In this document: positions 43,591 through 51,988 of the stretch, in pieces | Numbering within the stretch: the stretch's first letter is position 1 | How the letters are laid out: the number at the start of each line of letters is the position of its first letter | Assembly (NCBI RefSeq): GCF_031454155.1 | Contig: NZ_JAVDQG010000006.1 | Location: forward strand, 124,001-188,000 | From: Desmospora profundinema | Lineage (GTDB): Bacteria; Bacillota; Bacilli; Thermoactinomycetales; DSM-45169 | Length of the DNA: 64,000 nt | Reading direction: 5' to 3' | Notes under the pieces: generated by a model | Databases searched by the model: none | Told to the model about the DNA's origin: nothing | The model's input: only the letters and a program-made list of their open reading frames with translations | Translations under genes and position numbers: made by a program

Positions 43591-43903
43591 GTTAATAAGG
43601 AGATCGGTATTCGCCTGCTAAAGAAGAATGATCCTCAAGTAGACGGCAATCACACAAAGCCGTTAAAGTCGATGATGATTTCTTAGCCCGGTAAGATTAC
43701 CGGGCTAAGATTGTTGAGATAAGGTGCGGAAGAGGATAGATTTTTTGAGTTGTACACCCTTAGTAACCTCATGAAGCATAAGAAGTGATTGAGTCGAGTG
43801 GAATACTGAATCGGTTATATTACGCGTGGTAAAGGTTATCCGAAAGAGAAAATGTGCATACACCAGAAATGGCCCCTCATAAGGTGGGAGGAGGGGGGAG
43901 AAA

Positions 43904-45802
43904 ATGGTGACACTGAATCAGATGGATGGAGTGAAGGAGGAAATTCGGCGTCTAACTAAATTTCTGATTTCCCGCCAGCAACCGGACGGTCGATGGCGTT
44001 TTTGTTTTGAAAGTGGCCCCATGACCGATTCCTATATGATTCTGCTGTATCGGTTGTTTGGGAAGAAAACAAATGCAATTCATCACTTAGCACAGCGGAT
44101 CCGGTCTCTAGGCGGGGACGACGGGGTCTGGAAATTGTACGCAGATGAAAAAAACGGAAACCTTTCTGCCACGGTGGAATCCGTCATCAGTCTTCTGTAT
44201 GCTGGGGCGGTGAAACCCAATCATCCGATCGTACGAAGAGCCCGAGAATACGTCATGTCCCGCGGAGGGATTAAACAGGCTGGTTCTCTGACGAAAGTCA
44301 TGTTAAGTTTGATCGGTCTATACGATTGGTCCAACCATCAGGAAGTTCCTGCAGAAATCCTTCTCCTTCCATGGTGGCTCCCCCTTAGTTTTTTCGATTT
44401 TGTCGGTTTTACCCGTGTACACGTCGCTCCGATCTTATTGGCTTCCGACAGACGTTTCTCCAAGCGACTGCCGGGGCCGCACGTGAATTTTTCCGATTGG
44501 ATGGGAAAAGACGCGTCTTTATCTCACCTTCTCCGAAAAAGCGAGCAGTTGCAATACGAAGTAGAAGTTTTACTTTCCCGGATGCCCAAAAAAACTGGCC
44601 TGCTTAAGGCTGGCGCTTTACAGAGGGGAGAACGGTTTATACTGAAACGGATCGAGCCGGACGGGACGTTGTACAGCTATTTCAGCAGTACCTTTTTAAT
44701 GGTGTTCGGTTTGATGGCCTTGGGCTACTCGAAACGCCACCCGATCTTTATCCGGGCCATAAAGGGGTTGGAACGTTTCCTTTTTCCAGTGAAACAGGGA
44801 TGGCATTTGCAAGAGACCACCTCAACCGTCTGGGATACGTCTCTCATTACCTTTGCCTTACAGGAGGCGGGCTTGCCACCGGATCATGCTGCTGTTCGCA
44901 AGGGGATTTACTACCTTCTCCGCCGCCAACACACCCGATACGGTGATTGGGCTTTGCGGAATCCTGGTGTGTTGCCCGGGGGGTGGGGATTCTCCGATAT
45001 TAACACCCTTAATCCGGACCTGGACGATACCTCTGCCAGCTTAAGGGCCATCGCCCCGGTATTCCGGAGGAATCCTTCCACTTTTGAGCGGAGCTGGAAT
45101 CGGGGAGTTGACTGGCTGCTGTCCATGCAAAATCGGGACGGCGGGTGGTCCGCCTTTGAAAAAAACACAGACAAGTCCTGGCCGCGCCGTCTGCTTCCCT
45201 TTGAGGATGCTCACACCGTTTGGACGGATCCGTCCACCAATGATTTGACGGGCCGCACGTTAGAATTCGTCGGGAAAGAGCTGGGGTGGAAATGGGATCA
45301 TCCTGTCGTTCAGAAGGCAGCTCAATTTTTGGAGAGGAGCCAGGAAGCAAATGGCTCCTGGTTTGGTCGTTGGGGAATTTCCTATATATACGGAACATGG
45401 GCAGCATTAACTGGATTAGCTTCTGCTGGGTATCCCCGTTCCCACCCAACGGTCGAAAAGGGGATTCGGTGGCTCAAATCCATACAGAACAAAGACGGCG
45501 GGTGGGGTGAATCTTGCCGTAGCGATATCTTGCGAACATACATTCCCCTAAGGGGGAGCACTCCCTCTCAGACGGCTTGGGCCTTGGATGCCTTAATTGC
45601 CTGGCATCAAAAACCGACACCAGAGATCGATGCGGGGATCCGTTGCCTTCTCGACATGGCGCAGAAAAACGGTTGGTTTATGCGGTATCCTACCGGCGGG
45701 GGTCTTTCCGGAGAATTTTACATCCATTATCATAGCTATCGGTATATCTGGCCTCTAATTACGTTGTCCCATTACCGGAAAAAGTACGAGGAGCTCAAAT
45801 AA
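43904..45802 (+). CDS. Squalene-hopene-cyclase family protein (sporulenol-synthase type)
   Basis: A 632-aa terpene cyclase, the same length as Bacillus subtilis SqhC, which makes the spore lipid sporulenol from tetraprenyl-beta-curcumene. The acid motif DLDDTSASLRA (initiating protonation) is near residue 370, with several QxxDGGW-type repeats, for example MQNRDGGWSAFE and IQNKDGGWGES. It has a strong ribosome site (GGGAGGAGGGG). Whether the substrate is squalene or a C35 terpene cannot be read from sequence; a squalene/phytoene-synthase-like enzyme is present at 61156. Confidence 0.88.
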   Translation: MVTLNQMDGVKEEIRRLTKFLISRQQPDGRWRFCFESGPMTDSYMILLYRLFGKKTNAIHHLAQRIRSLGGDDGVWKLYADEKNGNLSATVESVISLLYAGAVKPNHPIVRRAREYVMSRGGIKQAGSLTKVMLSLIGLYDWSNHQEVPAEILLLPWWLPLSFFDFVGFTRVHVAPILLASDRRFSKRLPGPHVNFSDWMGKDASLSHLLRKSEQLQYEVEVLLSRMPKKTGLLKAGALQRGERFILKRIEPDGTLYSYFSSTFLMVFGLMALGYSKRHPIFIRAIKGLERFLFPVKQGWHLQETTSTVWDTSLITFALQEAGLPPDHAAVRKGIYYLLRRQHTRYGDWALRNPGVLPGGWGFSDINTLNPDLDDTSASLRAIAPVFRRNPSTFERSWNRGVDWLLSMQNRDGGWSAFEKNTDKSWPRRLLPFEDAHTVWTDPSTNDLTGRTLEFVGKELGWKWDHPVVQKAAQFLERSQEANGSWFGRWGISYIYGTWAALTGLASAGYPRSHPTVEKGIRWLKSIQNKDGGWGESCRSDILRTYIPLRGSTPSQTAWALDALIAWHQKPTPEIDAGIRCLLDMAQKNGWFMRYPTGGGLSGEFYIHYHSYRYIWPLITLSHYRKKYEELK

Positions 45803-46366
45803 ACACATGGCTTGGTGTGCTCACATTCAAGTGTATCGTTGGAAAAGGACTTCACTCGACCGAACCATATGACGGTTACCACACCATATAGAAAGCCAGT
45901 CTGGTCGTCTTTGATCTCGTGGAAAAAGTGCAAAGGATTTCGCTAACCATACCCCCTCACTTTTTTCGTGTTTTTTTGGAAGTCAATATATGAGTCTAAA
46001 ACGTTTATTTTGTACTACATAGTATGTTATTAGAACGGACGAAAGGAGGAAATGATTGGTGTCTAGTTTTGCCGGGTTCGGGATTTGACGCCTACTCCTT
46101 TGAGGGAGATTGCCCCCCCCCCTTTTTTTAGCAGACATCGCATGGGAGTTCCATGTGATATATCGGGATAATCCGTGTTTTTGTCATTGCGGGAAGAAAG
46201 GAGAAGTTCGGTCGCTCAAACCGAGTGGTTCACTCGTTTCAGGTATGGAGATCGCTAATATCCAAACATGATATAAATCAACTTTGAAAAAATAGGTTAT
46301 TTAATCGTGTCACATTATGTTTGATAAACATATGATGAAGAGAATTCAAGAAAGGAGTGAATGTAT
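45803..46366. other. Intergenic region with a truncated small-protein relic
   Basis: No full gene. At 46058 a GTG behind AAAGGAGG starts SSFAGFGI and stops after nine codons; it resembles the start of the small protein at 46367 and looks like a broken copy. Confidence 0.35.
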
Positions 46367-46492
46367 ATGTCTGGATTCGGTTTTGATGGATTTGGCAAAG
46401 GATTTGTTGGATTTGGCCTACGTCGTCTGTTGATCTTTCTGTTGGTCATTGCGACGATTTTCGCTTTGGTGATTCCCTTTGGTATTCACTAA
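46367..46492 (+). CDS. Small YjcZ-like sporulation-type membrane protein
   Basis: A 41-aa protein: a Gly/Phe-rich start (MSGFGFDGFGKGFVGFG) and one membrane helix (LLIFLLVIATIFALVIPF). AAGGAGTG precedes the ATG. Size, Gly-rich head and single helix are those of the small YjcZ-like sporulation proteins of Bacilli, though the family match is by eye. It ends before a good terminator. Confidence 0.6.
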   Translation: MSGFGFDGFGKGFVGFGLRRLLIFLLVIATIFALVIPFGIH

Positions 46493-46541
46493 AAACAGAT
46501 AAACTTGCATTTAACATAAGTCCTTATATGGTTTTTGTAAG

Positions 46542-46577
46542 GCTGCTGACAAAATAAAAGGTCAGCAGTCTTTTTTA
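46542..46577 (+). terminator. Terminator of the small membrane protein
   Basis: GCTGCTGAC pairs with GTCAGCAGT around a 9-base loop, then six T. Confidence 0.8.
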
Positions 46578-46590
46578 GATAATTACGCTT

Positions 46591-46628
46591 CTACATGAAA
46601 ACACCACTATATGGGTGTTTTCATGTAG
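46591..46628. repeat. 15-bp perfect palindrome
   Basis: CTACATGAAAACACC at 46591 and GGTGTTTTCATGTAG at 46614 around an 8-base loop. It is not followed by a T run, and lies just after a terminator. Confidence 0.6.
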
Positions 46629-47147
46629 AGGATAACCTTTCGGAGAATCCGGTTATGGGATATTGGTATGTGTATATACTGGCCGATTTTTAAAAGGGAA
46701 AGGATTCGTCAAATGAATGACGGATCCTAAAGGGGGGCCGGTTACGGCTACTACCGTTAGTGGTTACGGCTTAATCTTACATTATTCATTTGAAAAGTAT
46801 AAAGTGATAGACAGATGATTAGATTTTCATTTTCAGGTGTTTAACTAAACCAAACTACTACGAATCACTTCTTCCGTCCACCGGAATTTTCTCCAGATAA
46901 AATAGACGTAAGAGAAGTTCATTGGGGGTCCGGGTGCTTTATTATGCTGAATGATACACCACGGGATGCAATGAATATCCGGTGCTAGGGGGGAATAAAT
47001 CGGTGACGGAAAATACGGGAAAGATGAGGTTTTAAACGGTTGTCCACCATTACCGATTCTTTTTTCGCTTATTGGTAATCTAAATTACAGACAGAAAAAT
47101 GCGGACATCTTTAAAATGGTGCCAACGGTAAAAGGGGGGAGAGTTTC
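46629..47147. other. Intergenic, no gene recognised
   Basis: About 500 bases without a convincing frame on either strand. Confidence 0.4.
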
Positions 47148-47279
47148 ATGAAGCGGTGTGATCGGATCGTGGCGGGTGGTTCGGTGGTCGGTGCGGCAGG
47201 ATTGGGGGCCAAAACCGCCCTGTACGATCGGAAACTCCTGGGAGGGTATCGTTTGTTGGCGGGCTGTGGTTCCCGCTAA
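47148..47279 (+). CDS. Possible 43-aa peptide, unknown
   Basis: ATG at 47148 behind AAAGGGGGGAGAG encodes a small basic peptide starting MKRCDRIVAGGSVVGAAGLG. The ribosome site is good but the frame could be the head of a gene broken by decay, since the next 300 bases are pseudogenic. Confidence 0.3.
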   Translation: MKRCDRIVAGGSVVGAAGLGAKTALYDRKLLGGYRLLAGCGSR

Positions 47280-47360
47280 GTCCTTATCCATTCGGCCAAG
47301 CTGGTCCATTCGACCCGACAGGGACGGATCTTCGGCTGGGGTTGACGGAGGAGGAAGCGC

Positions 47361-47593
47361 GTTGACGGATTTCAGGTGTATTTTCGGTTCCGTGATTAGC
47401 TCCTGTCACGTCCCTCGGTATGATTCCCGGCGCTTTCGCCTATCATTTCCTGGGTCATTCGCTCTATGACGCTTTCTCCGTCACCTTTTATATGCCACTC
47501 TGGGGGGCGCTTCCCGCCTTTTTGCCGTTGTTCTATAAGCGATTAAAAAAACCACAGTCGAACCTGGGGACCAGACAAAACCCCGGAAAGAAG
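47361..47593 (+). pseudogene. C-terminal relic of a TVP38/TMEM64-type membrane protein
   Basis: Two frames together resemble the family: one reads LTDFRCIFGSVI, the other, after a shift, LGMIPGAFAYHFLGHSLYDA then LPLFYKRLKK. The second frame runs without a stop into the glutaredoxin-like gene. N-terminal two thirds missing. Confidence 0.5.
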
Positions 47594-47626
47594 AGTAAAA
47601 TGAAACGAGAGAGAAAAGAGGCGGTC

Positions 47627-47857
47627 ATGTTGCAGAGGAAAGTGCGGTTGTGGACCCATCCTGGCTGTCTGGGAGGACGACGGGCCCGCCGATATTTTAT
47701 GGAAAAACGGATCCCGTTTGAAGAAGGGGCCGGACAGATACAGGAAGCCCCGAGCGGTTATAAAGGCGGACTTGTCGTCAGTCCGGTGATCCAGGTCGGT
47801 GAAATCTTTCTATACGGCTTTGACGCGGAGGAATTTGAACGCATCTATCACCAGTAG
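47627..47857 (+). CDS. Glutaredoxin-like small protein
   Basis: A 76-aa thioredoxin-fold protein of glutaredoxin size (RLWTHPGCLGGRRARRYFME). The usual CxxC is replaced by CLGG, so only the first cysteine of the active site remains; VVSPVIQVGEIFLYGFD fits the cis-Pro and C-terminal helix region. ATG at 47627 follows AAAGAGG. The Crp/Fnr gene starts 14 bases downstream. Confidence 0.55.
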   Translation: MLQRKVRLWTHPGCLGGRRARRYFMEKRIPFEEGAGQIQEAPSGYKGGLVVSPVIQVGEIFLYGFDAEEFERIYHQ

Positions 47858-47870
47858 AGAGGATTTTATC

Positions 47871-48563
47871 ATGGATAAACTATGGTATCTTTCACAGATT
47901 AACATCATGGATGAACTGCCGGAGACGGACTTGGAAGAGATTGCCCGGTTGGCGCCGATGAACCGGACGCCCAAGGGGACTCTCCTCCTCACGCCTGACA
48001 CGCCCCCGCAAGGGCTTTACTTGTTGAAAAAGGGAAAAGTCCGCCTGTACAAATTGAACCGAGAAGGCAAGGAGTTCACCCTGGGGATTCTCGGGGACGG
48101 CAATATCTTCGGGGAAGTGGAGGCCTTTGCGACAGGCACCCGAAACATCTACGCCGAGGCTTTGGAAGACACCCTCATCTGTCTGTTGAGCAAATCGGAT
48201 TTTGAAGGCTTAATGCAAGAGCGTCCGCAACTGGCTTTGAAAATGATCCGTGTTCTGTCGGAACGGTTGAGCGAAGCGGAAGAGATGTTAGAGAGTCTGG
48301 CCTATGGAAGTGTACAGAAACGGTTGCTGTATTTGTTGTCCAAGCTGGGACAAAATTTTGGTGAGCCTCATGGAGATTATATCCGCTTGAATATTTCCCT
48401 TTCCCACCAGGACCTGGCCGCAATGATTGGTGCAACCAGGGAGACCGTTAGTGCCACGATCGCCGAGATGGTCCGTAAGGGGTTGATCAAAAAATCACGA
48501 TTCCGGAAAATCATTAGTATTCATCCCGAAAAGGTGCAAAAAGCAATGGACATGCAACCGTGA
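47871..48563 (+). CDS. Crp/Fnr-family transcription regulator
   Basis: A 230-aa regulator with an N-terminal cyclic-nucleotide-binding-like domain (about 20-125, with the GNIFGEVEAFATG loop) and a C-terminal Crp-type helix-turn-helix (SHQDLAAMIGATRETVSAT). No N-terminal Fnr cysteine cluster is present, so oxygen sensing by an Fe-S cluster is unlikely. ATG at 47871 follows GAGAGG; the frame is open further upstream but overlaps the previous gene. Adjacent thiol and Cys-rich genes suggest a redox or metal regulon (inference). Confidence 0.87.
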   Translation: MDKLWYLSQINIMDELPETDLEEIARLAPMNRTPKGTLLLTPDTPPQGLYLLKKGKVRLYKLNREGKEFTLGILGDGNIFGEVEAFATGTRNIYAEALEDTLICLLSKSDFEGLMQERPQLALKMIRVLSERLSEAEEMLESLAYGSVQKRLLYLLSKLGQNFGEPHGDYIRLNISLSHQDLAAMIGATRETVSATIAEMVRKGLIKKSRFRKIISIHPEKVQKAMDMQP

Positions 48564-49055
48564 ATCAATAAGGATAAAGCTTGATCTGTGTTGTATTGAT
48601 AAGGCAAAGGACGGTCCGGCTTTTTAACCGATCGGTACATCAGGATCAGCGGTATTCCTTTGCGGAAGGAATAGAAGTCTCTCTACATAAGGGGATGAGA
48701 TTCCTTCTTGAAATTTTTTGGCTGTTTCGGCATAAAACATTCGTGCCTCTGTTACACTCCGTTTTTGGGTCATCGATTCCATGTGGCATTTTGCGGAAAC
48801 TTCCCCTTTTGTACGATCAGGATAAGTGCTCCCATCAAATTGAGCACTTGGTCAAACCGATCCGGCGGGACCCGGTAATCGATAAATTATCGAGAACTTG
48901 ATTTTCCAAAATTGATTATCGGAAGGAAATCCTACATAATCAATCCGTAAAGCTTCGGATAGATCGCGATCCACTGTGGATAGATCGTTACGGTTAAGCT
49001 GCCAGATCCGTTTTACCTAGCGCATAACAAACCAATTTCAACTATTGGTTTTAAC
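48564..49055. other. Intergenic, no gene recognised
   Basis: Frames here are short and lack ribosome sites. The terminator at 49056 has no obvious coding gene just upstream, so a small RNA is possible but unproven. Confidence 0.35.
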
Positions 49056-49098
49056 AGAAAAAACAACTGGAACTCCTTTAGGAGCTTCGGTTGTTTTT
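49056..49098 (+). terminator. Terminator-like hairpin without an obvious gene
   Basis: AAAACAACTGGAACTCC pairs imperfectly with GGAGCTTCGGTTGTTTT around TTTA, followed by T. Confidence 0.55.
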
Positions 49099-49413
49099 TT
49101 ATATGGAATGACACCTCAATGGAATAGTCAGGATACCTCCCGTTAAATGTATCCGTCTCCTTTCTTCGGGTTTGCCTATCACACTATCAGATGTAACAGA
49201 TTGCAATCGCCGTTTCCTCATATTTTGATCAAATTTACTTTGTAAAATGAATGCAAGGGGATGCGGTACATGATCGTACAGCATCCCTAAAAACCCCACA
49301 CCGTGGCAATCACCACGTTTTCCTAAACAAGTGTTTGTTAGTGAAGACGACGGACGGAACGGCAAGCAAATCATGAAAGTAGGAGAATCGATTAAAGGAG
49401 GAGGTGGATAGCG

Positions 49414-49629
49414 ATGCCAAAAACGATGGTTGTCTTAATGGGAGTGATCACTCTTGCTCTGGTGTTCGTCGCTCCCGCAGTATTTGCTGACGGTGAAGTA
49501 AACCCGATGATGGAACATGAAAGAATGTCCAATGGATCCATGGATCAGATGATGAATGCCATGAACACTTCAGAAGGGAAAAAGGTGGTGAAGGCTTGCA
49601 ACAAATGGATGGAAGATCAGAGTCAATAG
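49414..49629 (+). CDS. Small secreted Met-rich protein
   Basis: A 71-aa protein with a signal peptide (cleavage near VFADG, residue 26) and a mature part rich in methionine and histidine (MMEHERMSNGSMDQMMNAMN). A strong ribosome site (AAAGGAGGAGG) precedes the ATG. No family recognised. Met/His-rich secreted peptides often bind copper; that is inference. Confidence 0.6.
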   Translation: MPKTMVVLMGVITLALVFVAPAVFADGEVNPMMEHERMSNGSMDQMMNAMNTSEGKKVVKACNKWMEDQSQ

Positions 49630-49770
49630 AATGCATTCCCTACAATCCGTTTCTTCCAACATGAAGTCCTGAATTTTGAAAGAGAATACATGGAACGTTT
49701 TGGGGTCCAAGGCTTTGGTGATGCTGTCTTGTCATTTGGATAAGAGTCCAGCACCTGTAGTTAAAAATGA

Positions 49771-49892
49771 CGGGTCTGAACAATCCGTAGGCGGGATCCC
49801 GGTCGGTATGGTTGTCAAAAAGGCGCAAAGGCTCTCCGCCACCCATACCGACCCTCTCTTGTTGTTACGAAAAATTGAATTGCCAGACAGGA
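49771..49892. repeat. Shortened, inverted copy (D) of the dispersed repeat
   Basis: Reads in reverse orientation: GGGTCTGAACAATCCGTAGG at one end and AATTGCCAGACAGGACC at the other, with CATACCGACCC and GGTCGGTATGG inside. The central CACTCATAGAGCAC block is missing. Confidence 0.65.
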
Positions 49893-49918
49893 CCTTTAAT
49901 CAACAGAGGAGGATTCAC

Positions 49919-50176
49919 ATGAAGATAAAGATTATGGCCATCGCTCTCGTTGCTTTCCTCGCATTTGGAGGCTCCGCTTTTGCGGCCCACGGGGATATGG
50001 ATGGTTGCGACTCGATGACGAAGAAAGAATGTAGAAAGATGTGTAAAGAGATGACAAAAAGACCTTCCGATTACTGTGAAGGGATGGACTGCGGCGAGTT
50101 GGAACAAGCCAAAGTGAACATGAAGGACTGTATGAAAATGATGAAGAAACCATCCTCTTCGGAGGGATGTTGCTAA
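49919..50176 (+). CDS. Small secreted Cys-rich protein
   Basis: An 85-aa protein with a signal peptide (cleavage near AFAAHG, residue 23) and a mature part with eight cysteines (30, 38, 42, 53, 58, 71, 84, 85) and many Met and Lys. GAGGAGG precedes the ATG. No family recognised. The Cys spacing suggests a disulphide- or metal-stabilised small domain. Together with the Met-rich gene upstream it forms a pair of secreted metal- or thiol-binding candidates flanking repeat copy D. Confidence 0.6.
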   Translation: MKIKIMAIALVAFLAFGGSAFAAHGDMDGCDSMTKKECRKMCKEMTKRPSDYCEGMDCGELEQAKVNMKDCMKMMKKPSSSEGCC

Positions 50177-50188
50177 CGCGTGTAGGGA

Positions 50189-50243
50189 TAAAAAAAGCGA
50201 TTTGCTTTTCTACATGTTGTAGATGAGCAGTCGCTTTTTTGCT
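50189..50243 (+). terminator. Terminator of the Cys-rich gene
   Basis: AAAAAAGCGA and TCGCTTTTTT enclose an inner CTACA/TGTAG stem. Confidence 0.6.
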
Positions 50244-50366
50244 ATTAAACTTTTGATAATCAAAAGAAACGCCGGGTCAAATAAACGGTTCCCGCTAAGG
50301 CAGTTTCTACGAATAATCCCAATACCGCAGTCATTCCGATTCTTATCTTCTACATGAACTCGCCTG

Positions 50367-50576
50367 ATGAGCATCGCAAGTGACCTTTACACTACTTGGG
50401 TAGTGCTCATTCAACTGGGCTTCGGGCTAGCTTGTTTAACCATGTCCGCGACTGCATTTTTGGATACCCCTTCGATTCAGCCGTACCTTCATATGTTAGT
50501 TCGGATCTGTCTCTGGATCGGCTTACCCGTTCTGGTTGTTGGCTTGGGGTATTGGATTTGGAGATGGAAAAGATAG
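50367..50576 (+). CDS. Small two-helix membrane protein, unknown
   Basis: A 69-aa protein with two hydrophobic helices (about 10-30 and 42-64) and a Trp-rich end. No ribosome site is convincing and no family is recognised, but the membrane pattern is clean. It precedes the broken SHOCT gene by about 20 bases. Confidence 0.45.
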   Translation: MSIASDLYTTWVVLIQLGFGLACLTMSATAFLDTPSIQPYLHMLVRICLWIGLPVLVVGLGYWIWRWKR

Positions 50577-50597
50577 GATAGGAAGAGGTGAAATAAC

Positions 50598-50811
50598 GTG
50601 CCGATGATGGATTGGGGAGGGATGCTCGTGATGATGATTTTCTGGGTTTTGCTTATCGGTTTAGCTGTTTATGGTGTCGTTGTAATGATAACTAAGGGAT
50701 TTGGGGAAAAAGGAGAATACGTCTCTCCGGATTCTCGAGGAACGGTTTGCTCGAGGTGAAATCGATGCCGACGAGTATCAACAAAGAAAGGAGATATTAG
50801 AGAAAAAATAA
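50598..50811 (+). pseudogene. SHOCT-domain membrane protein with a frameshift
   Basis: GTG at 50598 behind GAGGTGA starts a hydrophobic protein (MLVMMIFWVLLIGLAVYGVV) that reaches a TGA at about 50760. A one-base shift near the run GGGGAAAAAGGAGAA restores ILEERFARGEIDADEYQQRK, the SHOCT domain, which ends at 50811. Intact length would be about 70 aa. Either a real mutation or a sequencing error in the homopolymer. Confidence 0.65.
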
Positions 50812-50840
50812 CGGATCCTCAAGCGACGGGGGCTAGCTCG

Positions 50841-51485
50841 ATGGGCAAATGGTTTGCAACTTTTTACGATATGTGGATGGGTCCGTTGGAACGAAAAGCA
50901 TTTGGTCGGATTCGGAAAAAGCTGCTCGTAAAAGCCCGGGGAAAGGTGTTGGAGATCGGTTCAGGGACGGGGTTGAACTTTCCTCATTACCGACACGCCG
51001 TAACGGTTACCGCCGTCGAGCCGGACCCGACGATGGTGAGGCTGTCTGAACAACGGGCAAAAAACACCCCCGTTCCGATCCAAATCATCACAGCCGGCGC
51101 CGAGGACCTTCCCTTTCCGGACGACTCCTTCGACACGGTCGTGGGAACCCTGGTTCTGTGTACGATCCCTGATCCGGACAAGGCCTTGCGAGAGATTCGG
51201 CGGGTTTGTCGGCCGGGTGGACGGATTCTTTTTTTTGAACATGTCCGGGTGACCCACCCGATTCTCGGACGGATTCAAGATTGGCTGACTCCCGTGTGGA
51301 AACGATTCTGTGATGGATGCCATTTAAATCGTCATACCCTTGAACAGATCGAGCGTTCCGGCTTGCATGTGATCCGTGTCGAGCGTTATTTTCAAGATAT
51401 CTTTCTCGTCATCGAAGCAGCCAGTCAAAAAAAAGGACCTTACAATGGACGAACCTCGTACGAGGCTAAAGGATCAGTTGAATAG
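50841..51485 (+). CDS. Class I SAM-dependent methyltransferase
   Basis: A 214-aa enzyme with the SAM-binding motif I VLEIGSGTGLNF near residue 37, the acidic motif II VEPDPTM, and the post-motif DDSFDTVVGTLVLCTI. It resembles small UbiE/phosphatidylethanolamine-type methyltransferases, but the substrate cannot be fixed. The last residues may lie inside the right end of the IS relic, since a TTGA end signal overlaps the stop region. Confidence 0.85.
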   Translation: MGKWFATFYDMWMGPLERKAFGRIRKKLLVKARGKVLEIGSGTGLNFPHYRHAVTVTAVEPDPTMVRLSEQRAKNTPVPIQIITAGAEDLPFPDDSFDTVVGTLVLCTIPDPDKALREIRRVCRPGGRILFFEHVRVTHPILGRIQDWLTPVWKRFCDGCHLNRHTLEQIERSGLHVIRVERYFQDIFLVIEAASQKKGPYNGRTSYEAKGSVE

Positions 51486-51936
51486 AGATCATCCGTGTCA
51501 ACGACTCACCATTGAAATGGTGAGCTTGTAACGATCCAGTCATGCGAGCGTCTTTCGACTCTGACCTTGAATGGATGTTACATCAGGGCAGGTTGACAGC
51601 TACCCGCACTCGATCAGGCATGCTGACCGAGTTTCTGCACAAGGTACTCCATTCCCAGATGTGTAGGTTGATTCCTACTCCCCTAGGGTGTATGGATCGC
51701 TTGGTGATTCGGCAAGAGTGCCTTATGGCGCCATGTGTGCCCAACGGTTTTCTCTTTGCTCGCGATCAGTCCCATTCGGGTTTCGGCTATGTTTATTTAA
51801 TTCGACAAATTTGCCAAGAATCCTACGTTAGAAAGGAGAAAAGATTGTTGCTTGAAGCATCCCCACAAGGGGGATACCGAGCAACGCCACCATTCCTCTA
51901 CGCCAATGAATGGGCGAGTCTCCTGTCGGCAATTCT
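51478..51936 (-). mobile_element. IS200/IS605 relic
   Basis: The right part (51850-51936) repeats the left-end layout of the intact element: TCCCCACAAGGGGGATACCGAGC and GTCGGCAATT (first block quoted in part: CCCCACAAGGGGGATACC). Its second stem (CGCC/GGCG) differs in sequence but keeps pairing. On the left, the hairpin CTCACCATT/AATGGTGAG and a TnpB-like tail (VNLP, then DVTSIQGQSRKTLA before a stop) appear on the minus strand. The nuclease core is deleted. Confidence 0.5.
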
Positions 51937-51953
51937 CATGAATAAGAACCGAA

Positions 51954-51986
51954 AAACCGGGCGGAGTTCAACCTCGCCCGGCTTTG
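51954..51986 (-). terminator. Terminator of the ktr genes
   Basis: AACCGGGCGG and CGCCCGGCTT pair around a short loop; on the minus strand the stem is followed by TTTTT. Confidence 0.65.
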
Positions 51987-51988
51987 TT

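Noticed and set aside
46591-46628. Perfect palindrome considered as a terminator
   Set aside because: No T run and a proper terminator lies 14 bases earlier; left as an unexplained palindrome.
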